From Streptomyces zhaozhouensis (GTDB lineage: Bacteria; Actinomycetota; Actinomycetes; Streptomycetales; Streptomycetaceae), in contig NZ_OCNE01000011.1 in the NCBI RefSeq assembly GCF_900230195.1, positions 1 through 64,000 of the forward strand: a stretch of 64,000 nucleotides of DNA. Reading direction: 5' to 3'. How positions within the stretch are numbered: position 1 is the first letter of the stretch; each line of letters starts with the position of its first letter. Shown here piece by piece: positions 51,157-58,648 of the stretch. Both the position numbers and the translations under genes were made by a program. The notes under the pieces are model-generated. The model did not search any database, was not told the origin of the DNA, and was given only the letters and a program-made list of their open reading frames with translations.

Positions 51157-51760
51157 GGCGCTCGCCCGCCCCGTCGTCGAAGGACAGCAGCCCCCGCATC
51201 CCCTCCGTGAACACCGAGGTGTCGACCGCGCCGAAGAGCCCGCGCTGGAGCAGAAACCCCTGCACACTGGCGGCCAGCGCCCGCGCCACCGACTCGGGCT
51301 CGATGTCGGCGCGCATCCGGCCCTCGCGCTGGTAGGTTACGACGATCCGCGTCCACAGCGCGAGCAGATGTGCGAACCCGTCCTGGAACACCGCGTGCAG
51401 CTCCGGGTTGCGCAGCGTCTCCGCCCACACCTGGATCACCATCGAGGGCGGGAAGCCCAACTGGTCGGCGACCTTCCGCAGGCCGTGGGTGAGCAGCTCG
51501 TCGGGCGGCGGCGGATGTCCCGACTCGACCGCCTGCTGGAAGCTGCGGCCCACCGTGGCCAGCACGTTCGCGGCGAGCGCGCCGATGATCGCGTCCTTGC
51601 TCGGGAAGTAGCGGTACACCGCGCCGGCCGACAGCCCGGTCTCCCGCAGCACGTCCTGCATCGAGGTGCCGTGGAAACCGTCACGCGCGAAGCAGCGCGC
51701 CGCCCCGTCCAGGATCTGCTGCCGCCGTGCCGCGAGGTGTTCGGGGGAAACGCGTGCCAT
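51149..51760 (-). CDS. TetR-family regulator
   Basis: 203 residues. HTH: RRQQILDGAARCFARDGFHG, TSMQDVLRETGLSAGAVYRYF, PSKDAIIGALAANVL, the canonical TetR opening. C-terminal ligand domain helical. ATG has no Shine-Dalgarno; reading its strand, TTGTCA-17 bp-TAGGTT ends 7 nt before it, so probably leaderless. Divergent from the YhgE-like membrane gene, with two copies of an AAAACGAAC-containing element between them; likely represses both. Confidence 0.87.
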   Translation of the reverse strand: MARVSPEHLAARRQQILDGAARCFARDGFHGTSMQDVLRETGLSAGAVYRYFPSKDAIIGALAANVLATVGRSFQQAVESGHPPPPDELLTHGLRKVADQLGFPPSMVIQVWAETLRNPELHAVFQDGFAHLLALWTRIVVTYQREGRMRADIEPESVARALAASVQGFLLQRGLFGAVDTSVFTEGMRGLLSFDDGAGERPG

Positions 51761-51772
51761 ACGGGAGAACCT

Positions 51773-51854
51773 AAAACGAACATTCCTTCTTGACAAGCGG
51801 CAGCCGCCGGGCGCACCGTGAGATTCGGCAAAACGAACGATCCTTCTTTTTGAC
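51773..51854. promoter_or_regulatory. Two related operator elements between tetR and the membrane-protein gene
   Basis: AAAACGAAC-A-TTCCTTCTTGAC (51773-51794) and AAAACGAACGATCCTTCTTT followed by TTGAC (51830-51854), direct repeats 57 bp apart. The first overlaps the predicted tetR promoter, the second lies 20-44 nt before the membrane gene, so each promoter would have one site. Confidence 0.55.
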
Positions 51855-51873
51855 GAGCCCGACGGAGGCCGGC

Positions 51874-52938
51874 GTGACCACGCCACCATCCCCTTCCCCC
51901 ACCCGCGCCACCCCTGCCACCCCCGGTCGCCCCGCGACCAGGACGTTGATCGGGGTGATCGTCGCGGTGCCGCTGCTGATCGGCTTCGTGCTCTGGGCGT
52001 TTCTCTGGCCGAACGCGCGGAGCGGCCCGCACGAGCTCCCCGTCGGCGTGGCCGGCGCCCCCCAGGTGACAGCGCAGGTCGCCGAGGCGCTGGAGGACCG
52101 GGGTGACGCCTTCGAGGTGCGGGAGTACGCGGACGCCGACGCCGCCCGGCGGGCCATCGAGGAGCGTGAGGTCTACGGCGCCTTCGTGGTGGACGGCGCG
52201 GGGCCGACGGAGGTGCTGACGGCCGGCGCGGGTGGCGCCAGCATCGCGCAACTGCTGGTCGGCGTCGCCGAGGCGCAGGCCGGCGCCTCGGTCGAGGTCA
52301 CCGACGTGGTGCCGGCGCCGCCCGGCGATCCGAGGGGTGCGATCTTCGGCAGCAGCCTGCTGCCGCTGGTGCTGGCGGGAATCGCCACGGGCGTGCTGAT
52401 CGTGCTGACCGGTCTGCGCGGCGGCCGGGCGCTGCTCGCGCTGACCGGCGCCGCGGTCGGGGGCGGGCTGGTGGCGACCGCGCTCACGCACGGCTGGCTG
52501 GAGGTGCTGGCCGGCGACTGGTGGCGGGTGGCGGGCACGTTGGCGCTCATGGTTCTCACCGGCGGCGCGACGGTCGCCGGCCTCGCCGCACTGCTGGGCA
52601 GGGCGGGCATCGGCGTCGGGGCGCTGCTGCTGATGATGCTGGGCAACCCGTGGTCGGGCGCCGCCTCGGCGCCGGAGATGCTGCCGGAGCCGGTCGGGAC
52701 GCTCGGCCAGTGGATGCCGACCGGCGCCGGGGCGAGCCTGCTGCGTTCCGTCGCGTTCTTCGACGGCAACGCGGCGGGACTCCCCCTGGCCGTGCTCCTC
52801 GGCTGGCTGCTGCTCGGGGTCTCCGCGATGCTCTGGGGCGCCCGCCGGCGACGGGAACCGGCGGCGCCCGCGGACGGTCGGCTGCCGGAAGTGGTCGCGG
52901 CGCCCTCCCAGGAGGCCGCACGAACGGCGCGGCCCTAG
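51874..52938 (+). CDS. YhgE/Pip-like (ABC-2 permease related) membrane protein
   Basis: 354 residues from GTG with GGAGG 6 nt upstream. One N-terminal membrane helix (LIGVIVAVPLLIGFVLWAFL), an outer domain with PVGVAGAPQVTAQVAEAL and ADAARRAIEEREVYGAFVV, the wording seen in YhgE/Pip and ABC-2 type permeases, then five C-terminal helices (SSLLPLVLAGIATGVLIVLT, ... LAVLLGWLLLGVSAMLW). No ATPase partner is adjacent. Such proteins are often under TetR control and linked to drug or peptide export. Substrate unknown. Confidence 0.83.
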   Translation: MTTPPSPSPTRATPATPGRPATRTLIGVIVAVPLLIGFVLWAFLWPNARSGPHELPVGVAGAPQVTAQVAEALEDRGDAFEVREYADADAARRAIEEREVYGAFVVDGAGPTEVLTAGAGGASIAQLLVGVAEAQAGASVEVTDVVPAPPGDPRGAIFGSSLLPLVLAGIATGVLIVLTGLRGGRALLALTGAAVGGGLVATALTHGWLEVLAGDWWRVAGTLALMVLTGGATVAGLAALLGRAGIGVGALLLMMLGNPWSGAASAPEMLPEPVGTLGQWMPTGAGASLLRSVAFFDGNAAGLPLAVLLGWLLLGVSAMLWGARRRREPAAPADGRLPEVVAAPSQEAARTARP

Positions 52939-52991
52939 GCTGCTGGGCGCCCGTCCGCACCGGCCGGGTCGGATCCCAGCCAGGGGGAGCA

Positions 52992-53411
52992 ATGACCAGT
53001 AGGTTCACCGAGTTGGTCGTCGACTGCCACGATCCGGAGCGCCTCGCCGCCTTCTGGTGCGCGGTACTGGGCTTCACGGTGATCGACCGGAGCGAGGACA
53101 AGGTCGAGATCGGCTCCTGGGAGCCGACCGTCGAGGAGGTCCTGGCCCGTCAGATGCCGCCCACCCTGGTGTTCATCCGAGTACCCGAGGGCAAGACCGT
53201 GAAGAACCGGCTCCACCTGGACGTCAGCCCGATCGACGGCGGCACCGACGAGGAGGTGGCCAGGCTGCTCGGACTCGGCGCCGTCAGGGTGGACGTGGGC
53301 CAGGGCCCCGACCGGAGCTGGGCGGTCATGGCCGACCCCGAGGGCAACGAGTTCGACGTCCTGCGCACCCTGGCACCGCCCGACCCCACTCCCGGGGGTC
53401 AGCGGCCCTAG
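52992..53411 (+). CDS. VOC-fold (glyoxalase-like) protein
   Basis: 139 residues; ATG preceded by AGGGGGAGC. Single VOC domain: FTELVVDCHDPERLAAFWCAVLGFTV, RLHLDVSP, and WAVMADPEGNEFDVL at the end. This 'DPERLAAFW...DPEGNEFDVL' type is common in Streptomyces, functions mostly unknown. Stands 53 nt after the YhgE-like gene, same direction; co-transcription possible. Confidence 0.82.
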   Translation: MTSRFTELVVDCHDPERLAAFWCAVLGFTVIDRSEDKVEIGSWEPTVEEVLARQMPPTLVFIRVPEGKTVKNRLHLDVSPIDGGTDEEVARLLGLGAVRVDVGQGPDRSWAVMADPEGNEFDVLRTLAPPDPTPGGQRP

Positions 53412-53484
53412 GTGTGTTGTCCCGGGACGCCGGTGACGAGCCGGAGTCGCCCCGGGGCAACGCGGTCACCCGCCGGACCGTCCG

Positions 53485-53979
53485 CTACGGCAGCAGGCTC
53501 TTGCTGTAGCAGCGGCTGGTCGGCTCGTGGCGGTAGACCCCGAAGTGCTCCGCACGCGGCAGCTCCAGATACCCGCTGGAGGCGTAGAGGTTCATGGCCT
53601 CGGGCTGCGCGATGCCGGTCTCCAGCACCATCCGGGTCCTGCCGGCTCCCCGCGCGTCCTCCTCCAGCCGGGCCAGGAGCTGCCGGGCCAGCCCGAGGCC
53701 CCTGGCCTCCGGCACCACGTACATCCGCTTGATCTCCGCGTCCCCGTCGCGGTACCCCTCCTCGCCCGCCGCCTCCTGCGCACGCCAGCCGCCGGTGGCG
53801 ACCGGGCGGCCCAGGGGGTCGTAGGCGATCAGGTAGATCCCGCGCGGCGGGTCGAACATCTCCGGCGCCAGCGGAGTGGCGTCGCCCTCGCTCTCGTAGC
53901 GCCTCGCGTACTCGGCCTGCACCTCGTCGTTGAGCTTACGGGCGTCGGGATGATCAAAACGGGTCACGACCAGGTCCAT
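53485..53979 (-). CDS. GNAT-family N-acetyltransferase
   Basis: 164 residues from ATG (another ATG three codons upstream). GNAT core: IYLIAYDPLGRPVATGGWR, AEIKRMYVVPEARGLGLARQLLARLEEDAR (acetyl-CoA loop R-G-L-G-x-A) and MNLYASSGYLEL. Acetylates a small molecule or protein amine; substrate unknown. The two GNAT genes here are divergent with only ~60 bp between starts. Confidence 0.87.
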   Translation of the reverse strand: MDLVVTRFDHPDARKLNDEVQAEYARRYESEGDATPLAPEMFDPPRGIYLIAYDPLGRPVATGGWRAQEAAGEEGYRDGDAEIKRMYVVPEARGLGLARQLLARLEEDARGAGRTRMVLETGIAQPEAMNLYASSGYLELPRAEHFGVYRHEPTSRCYSKSLLP

Positions 53980-54038
53980 GCTGCGCATGGTACGAAATGC
54001 CACGACAGAACCGCTCGGCGTCCCCACGCTCGTCAGCC

Positions 54039-54515
54039 ATGACCTCTCCCCCCTCCCCCGGTACCGGTCCCGACGTTTCCCCGGTCTACGGCTGGCGCGC
54101 CCCGTTCCTGAGCGCGGAGGCCGAGGCGCTGCACGCGGAGGGGTTCGGGCATCCGGTGGGCGAGCACGACTGGTGGGCGCGGTTCACCGCGCACAGCCTC
54201 GGCTGGGTCTGCGCGAGGGACCGGGAGGGGACGTTGATCGGGCTGGTCAACGTCGCCTGGGACGGCGGGGAGCACGCGTTTCTGCTGGACACCGTGGTGG
54301 CGCGGGCGGCGCGGGGGCGCGGCGTCGGGCGCGAGCTGGTGCGCCGAGCGGCGGAGGGGGCGCGGGCGGCCGGCTGCGGTTGGCTGCATGTCGACCACGA
54401 GCCGGGGCTCGGCGCCTTCTACGACGCCTCCCTGGGCTTCCGCCCCACCGAGGCCGGGCTGGTCAGGCTCGACCGCACCGGGCCGGCCCCGGACGCGAGG
54501 CGCCCGGGGCCGTGA
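54039..54515 (+). CDS. GNAT-family N-acetyltransferase
   Basis: 158 residues; ATG chosen because it precedes the conserved region closely, though no ribosome site is visible. GNAT features: GTLIGLVNVAWDGGEHAFLLDTVV, RAARGRGVGRELVRRAAEGAR (R-G-x-G-V-G acetyl-CoA loop) and GLGAFYDASLGFRP. Divergent from another, unrelated-looking GNAT gene. Substrate unknown. Confidence 0.84.
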   Translation: MTSPPSPGTGPDVSPVYGWRAPFLSAEAEALHAEGFGHPVGEHDWWARFTAHSLGWVCARDREGTLIGLVNVAWDGGEHAFLLDTVVARAARGRGVGRELVRRAAEGARAAGCGWLHVDHEPGLGAFYDASLGFRPTEAGLVRLDRTGPAPDARRPGP

Positions 54516-54527
54516 ACCGACCGGCTC

Positions 54528-55931
54528 TCAGAGCCCGTTGGCCCGGGTGACCTCGGAGAACCAGCGCCCCGAGTCCTTCAACGTGCGGGCCTGCGTCTCG
54601 TAGTCGACGTGGACCAGCCCGAACCGCTTGCTGTAGCCGAGCGCCCACTCGAAGTTGTCGAGCAGGCTCCAGACGAAGTAGCCGCGCAGGTCGACCCCCT
54701 CGGTCAGCGCCCGGTGGGCCGCCGCGAAGTGTCCCTCCAGATAGGAGCGGCGGTCCTCGTCGCGCACCCGCCCGTCACCGTCCAGCCGGTCGTCGAACGC
54801 GGCACCGTTCTCCGTGACGTACAGGGGCGGCGCGGCGTACTCCCGCCAGACGCGGGTGAGCGTCTCGTAGAGCCCGTCGGGGTCGATCTCCCAGCCCATG
54901 GCGGTCTCGGGAAAGCCGCGCTTGACGAACTCGACGTCCTCGGAACCGACCCAGTTCGACGGCCCCTCCTTGGCGGTGCCGGCGCGCACCACGTGGCGGC
55001 TGTAGTAGTTGACGCCGAGGAAGTCCAACGGCGTGGAGATGGTGGCCAGGTCGCCGTCCCGCACATGGCCGAAGTCCATGACCGGCGCGAGGTCGGCGCG
55101 CAGGTCCTCCGGGTAGGAGCCGCGCAGCAGCGGATCGAGGAAGACGCGGTTCATCAGGGCGTCGACGCGACGGGCGGCGTCCCGGTCGGCGGCGGCGTCG
55201 GTGACGGGGTCGACCGGGTAGAGGTTGACCGTGATGCCCAGCTCGCGCGCGCCCTGCTCCCGCAGCGCGCGCACCGCGAGGCCGTGCCCGAGCAGCAGGT
55301 GGTGGGCGGCGCGCACGGCGGCCGGGCCCTCGGTGCGGCCGGGGGCGTGGACGCCGCTGGCGTAGCCGAGGAACGCGGAGCACCAGGGCTCGTTGAGCGT
55401 GGTCCAGTCGGCCACCCGGTCGCCGAGCCGCTCGTGGATCAGCACCGCGTACTCGGCGAACCGTTCCGCGGTCTCCCGGGCCGGCCAGCCGCCCGCGTCC
55501 TCCAGGGGCTGCGGCAGGTCCCAGTGGTAGAGGGTGACCCAGGGCTGGATGCCGCGCTCCAGCAGGCCGTCGACCAGCCGGCTGTAGAAGTCGACACCGG
55601 CCGCGTTGAGTTGGCCCCTGCCCTCGGGCTGGATGCGCGGCCAGGCGAGGGAGAAGCGGTAGTGGCTGATCCCGAGGTCGGCCATCAGCGAGATGTCCTC
55701 GGGGTAGCGGTGGTAGTGGTCGTCGGCGATGTCGCCGGTGTCCCCGCCGACCACCTTGCCCGGCGTGTGGGCGAAGGTGTCCCAGATGGAGGGGCCCCGG
55801 CCGTCCTCGTGCACCGCCCCCTCCACCTGGTAGCTGGCGGTCGCGGTGCCCCAGACGAAACCGTCGGGGAAGCGCACCTGGGAGAGGTCCTGGCGGGTGG
55901 CGGAGGCGGCGGGCTGATGGGCAGAGGTCAT
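54528..55931 (-). CDS. bgl: GH1 beta-glucosidase
   Basis: 467 residues. Cleaves terminal beta-glucosides such as cellobiose. Catalytic acid/base in TTLNEPWCSAF and nucleophile in LYVTENGAAFDD; also FPDGFVWGTATASYQVEGA, SIWDTFAH, HYHRYPEDI, YRFSLAWPRI, TLYHWDLPQPL and the C-terminal FVWSLLDNFEWALGYSKRFG. No signal peptide, so intracellular. ATG lacks a clear Shine-Dalgarno; a palindrome and a run of GTTCGT repeats lie directly upstream. No sugar-uptake genes are beside it. Confidence 0.94.
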   Translation of the reverse strand: MTSAHQPAASATRQDLSQVRFPDGFVWGTATASYQVEGAVHEDGRGPSIWDTFAHTPGKVVGGDTGDIADDHYHRYPEDISLMADLGISHYRFSLAWPRIQPEGRGQLNAAGVDFYSRLVDGLLERGIQPWVTLYHWDLPQPLEDAGGWPARETAERFAEYAVLIHERLGDRVADWTTLNEPWCSAFLGYASGVHAPGRTEGPAAVRAAHHLLLGHGLAVRALREQGARELGITVNLYPVDPVTDAAADRDAARRVDALMNRVFLDPLLRGSYPEDLRADLAPVMDFGHVRDGDLATISTPLDFLGVNYYSRHVVRAGTAKEGPSNWVGSEDVEFVKRGFPETAMGWEIDPDGLYETLTRVWREYAAPPLYVTENGAAFDDRLDGDGRVRDEDRRSYLEGHFAAAHRALTEGVDLRGYFVWSLLDNFEWALGYSKRFGLVHVDYETQARTLKDSGRWFSEVTRANGL

Positions 55932-55951
55932 GAGCTGGCTTCCCCGGTCGT

Positions 55952-56035
55952 CCCAGATTGCTCTGGGTCGTTCGTGTTGTTCGTGGTCGTTCGCGGTTGT
56001 TCGTGATGTTCGCGGTTGTTCGTGGTCGTTCCTGC
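55952..56035. promoter_or_regulatory. Palindrome and GTTCG-rich repeat upstream of the beta-glucosidase
   Basis: CCCAGA-TTGC-TCTGGG (55952-55967), a perfect palindrome 20 nt before the start codon, is followed by about seven 9-10 bp units of the form GGT(C/T)GTTCG(T/C) (55965-56035). The 355-base region up to the next gene shows no convincing ORF otherwise. Confidence 0.45.
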
Positions 56036-56197
56036 TCGTGCAGGGTTTGCGGCCGTGCGGTGGCGCTTCGTCGCCGTGCGGGGGCGCGTCGGGTGGTGCA
56101 CGGGCCTGACGGTCGCTTCTGAAGGAACCGCTGACACGGCTCGGCGGCGCGCGCACCGAGGCCCCGCATCGGCTTGTCCTGTAGGGCTTCGACTTCG

Positions 56198-56211
56198 TGG
56201 AGGCGCTCCCA
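56198..56211. promoter_or_regulatory. CebR-box-like sequence upstream of the beta-glucosidase
   Basis: TGGAGGCGCTCCCA differs from the known Streptomyces CebR operator TGGGAGCGCTCCCA at two adjacent positions. It lies 267 bp upstream of the beta-glucosidase start and 76 bp from the end of the aldo-keto reductase gene. Confidence 0.35.
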
Positions 56212-56286
56212 TTCGTGCCCAGGCGACTCCGCGAAGCCGCGTGGCGAGGTGGTGTGACAGGGCGTTCTCGACTACCGCGCTCGGCC

Positions 56287-57246
56287 TCAGTGTTGCCAGT
56301 GCTCGGCGGGCGCGGCCAACGATGCGAGCGTAGGCCACAGCTCCTCTGGTATGGACCAGCGGCTCAGCGCGATGGTCTCCGCCACCCGCTCCGGGCGGGT
56401 GACACCGAGGACGGTGGACGCGATCCTCGGGTCACGGGTGGAGAACCGGATGGCCGCCGCGGGCAGCGGCACCCCGTGCCCGGCGCAGGCCGCCGCGATC
56501 TCCCGCACCCGGTCCAGCACCACGGGGTCGGCCTCGGCGTAGGCGTAACGCGCGTGCGCGTCGGGCCCCTTGGCCAGCACGCCGCCGCCGAACGGCGCCG
56601 CGTTGACCACGCCGACGCCCGCCGCGTGCGCGTCGTCGATCAGCCGGCCGGCCGAACGGTCGACCAGCGTCCAGCGGTTGTGGGTCAGCAGCACGTCGAA
56701 AACGCCGGTGGCCACGTAGCGCCCCATCAGCCCGACCGGCCCGCCGGCCACCCCGACGTACCGGGCCAGCCCCTCGTCGCGCAGCCGCAGCAACTCCTCG
56801 ACCGGGCCGCCGGGCGCCGTCCCCTGCTCGAACGAGATGTGCTCGGGATCGTGCAGATAGAGCAGCGGCACCCGGTCCACCCCCAGCCGCTCCAGGCTTC
56901 CCTCCAGCGAACGCCGCACCTGGGCACCCGAGTAGTCACCCGTCTCCGGGTCCCGGTCGACCTTGGTGGCCAGCACGAACCCGGGCGGCGGCCCGCCGAC
57001 CTCGGCAAGCGCCTCGCCGATGATCCGTTCGCTGCGGCCGTCACCGTAGCCGGCGGCCGTGTCCAGGAAACCGACCGGCGAACGCAGCACCGCGCGCACC
57101 GTCTCCCGCGCCCGTTCCTCCGGCACCTCGTAGCCGAACGCGGCCGGCATACTCGACAGCGCGCCGCCGCCGAAGCAGATCTCCGGCACCCACAGCTCCG
57201 TGCGCCCCAACCGCCGCCTCGGGAACGGCGCCGCCTCGGCCGTCAC
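56287..57246 (-). CDS. Aldo/keto reductase
   Basis: 319 residues; GTG overlaps the upstream gene's stop (GTGA). TIM-barrel AKR: LGRTELWVPEICFGGGALSS, GFLDTAAGYGDGRSERIIGEAL (Asp and Tyr of the tetrad), FVLATKVDRD (Lys) and LLYLHDPEHI (His), with a C-terminal STVLGVTRPERVAETI cofactor loop. Reduces an aldehyde or ketone with NADPH. Second gene after a two-domain VOC protein, probably jointly transcribed. Confidence 0.9.
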   Translation of the reverse strand: MTAEAAPFPRRRLGRTELWVPEICFGGGALSSMPAAFGYEVPEERARETVRAVLRSPVGFLDTAAGYGDGRSERIIGEALAEVGGPPPGFVLATKVDRDPETGDYSGAQVRRSLEGSLERLGVDRVPLLYLHDPEHISFEQGTAPGGPVEELLRLRDEGLARYVGVAGGPVGLMGRYVATGVFDVLLTHNRWTLVDRSAGRLIDDAHAAGVGVVNAAPFGGGVLAKGPDAHARYAYAEADPVVLDRVREIAAACAGHGVPLPAAAIRFSTRDPRIASTVLGVTRPERVAETIALSRWSIPEELWPTLASLAAPAEHWQH

Positions 57247-58028
57247 CGGCCGGCCGCCTTCCGCAGCGGGACGCCGTCGGGGTCGACCTCGCGGCCCGGG
57301 TCGTCGGCCAGGCCGACCGCCCGCAGGCCGAGCCGGTCGCGCGCCGGATCGGGCGGGGGCGCGGTCTCGGCGGTGAAGGTGAAGAGCTCCAACACCGCGT
57401 CGCCCGCCTGGAGGTAGTCGATCACGAAGCCGCGCCGGTCCTGCTCGTGCACGAGCCGGCCGATCACCGGATAGCCCAGCCGGTCGCGGTAGTACGCCAG
57501 GCTCGTCTCCAGGTCGCCCGAGGTGAGCGCCACATGGTCGAAGACCGGCTCCGCCTCCGGCGACCTCGCCTCGGCCAGCCGCCGCTCGCGCTCGGCGAGG
57601 GCCGGGGTGGTCACCTCGTGGTAGGTGAGATGCCCGTCGATGATCTCCAGCAGGGTGCCGTCCGGGTCGGTGAAGAAGGCGATGTTGACGTCACCGACCG
57701 CGCGCAGCGGCTCCAGCGTGAACGGAACGCCGGCGGACCGCAGCCGTTCCGCCCGCCGGTGGACGTCGCCGACCTTCATCCCGAAGTGCCGCATCCCCCG
57801 CTGGAGATCGTCCCGGACCCAGCCGCCGAGCGGGTCGTCCCCCTCGCCCGCTCCGACCACCAGCTTGACCAGCGCGCCGCCGGCGTCCAGCCAGTGGACG
57901 CCGGCGGCCGGCGGCTCGGGCGCCGACTCGACCGCGCGCAGTCCGAGCTGGCCCCGGTAGAAGTCGAGGGAGCGCTCGGCGTCGCTGACGCCTATCTCGA
58001 CATAGGCCATTCCTGACGTGTGGGGCAT
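57243..58028 (-). CDS. Two-domain VOC (glyoxalase/dioxygenase-fold) protein
   Basis: 261 residues; ATG with AGGAGAGG upstream. Two VOC modules: MAYVEIGVSDAERSLDFYRG ... IAFFTDPDGTLLEIIDGHLTYH (1-130) and VFDHVALTSGDLETSLAYYRD ... VIDYLQAGDAVLELFTFT (150-235). Metal ligands typical of the fold (H, E at equivalent spots) are present. Could be a glyoxalase-like isomerase or ring-cleavage-type enzyme; paired with an aldo-keto reductase, suggesting aldehyde or lactaldehyde handling (inference). A palindrome lies 80-110 nt upstream. Confidence 0.82.
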   Translation of the reverse strand: MPHTSGMAYVEIGVSDAERSLDFYRGQLGLRAVESAPEPPAAGVHWLDAGGALVKLVVGAGEGDDPLGGWVRDDLQRGMRHFGMKVGDVHRRAERLRSAGVPFTLEPLRAVGDVNIAFFTDPDGTLLEIIDGHLTYHEVTTPALAERERRLAEARSPEAEPVFDHVALTSGDLETSLAYYRDRLGYPVIGRLVHEQDRRGFVIDYLQAGDAVLELFTFTAETAPPPDPARDRLGLRAVGLADDPGREVDPDGVPLRKAAGR

Positions 58029-58110
58029 GGTCCGCCTCTCCTGGAAGCCCGCGTGACGTGCGGGGTGGTACGAGGGACGTTCGGGTGGGAAACGCCGCCT
58101 CATCCGCACA

Positions 58111-58140
58111 TACCCAATGATGATCGTCGGAATGGGTATC
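58111..58140 (-). promoter_or_regulatory. Spaced palindrome upstream of the VOC-AKR operon
   Basis: ATACCCA-N16-TGGGTAT, perfect 7-bp arms with the near-palindromic GATGATCGTC between, 83 nt upstream of the VOC start. The rest of the 620-base gap up to the dehydratase gene is GC-rich without a convincing gene, RNA or repeat. Confidence 0.45.
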
Positions 58141-58648
58141 CCGCGGGGAACACATGCCGCGAGGATCACTTTCCTCCCACGCGCCACCGCCCGAGCACCG
58201 TTGGGTGCGCGGGGAGTCGACCGCTTCCCAGGTCTTGCGCGTCCGGCCGTGGGGCGGGTTGAGTCGAGAACGCGGCTCACCGGCCACGTCCTGGGACGAA
58301 GGCCGAGAGACGACGGCGTGGAGAGCGACGCGCCGGGAGGAAGACGGCGCGAGAGGAGCCGGCCCATGCGGGCAGTCCGTCGGCACGGCCGGGGCGGGGC
58401 GGGGTACGGCGGCGGCCCCGTCGCGCCCCCGCACCGGCCGCACCCGGTGACCGGCCCGGGGCGCGGTCGCCGCGTCGGGGCCCCGGTGTCCGCCGGGAAC
58501 CACCCGTGACCCGCGGGCCGCCCCGGTGCGACGCTGGGGCGGACACGCCGGCGGCGGCAGCCACGGCGAGCCAGGGACGCCGGGTCAACGAGGTCGCCGG
58601 CGTCGACGGAGTCAACGGAGTCGGTAGAGACGACAGCGGAGGCAGGGC

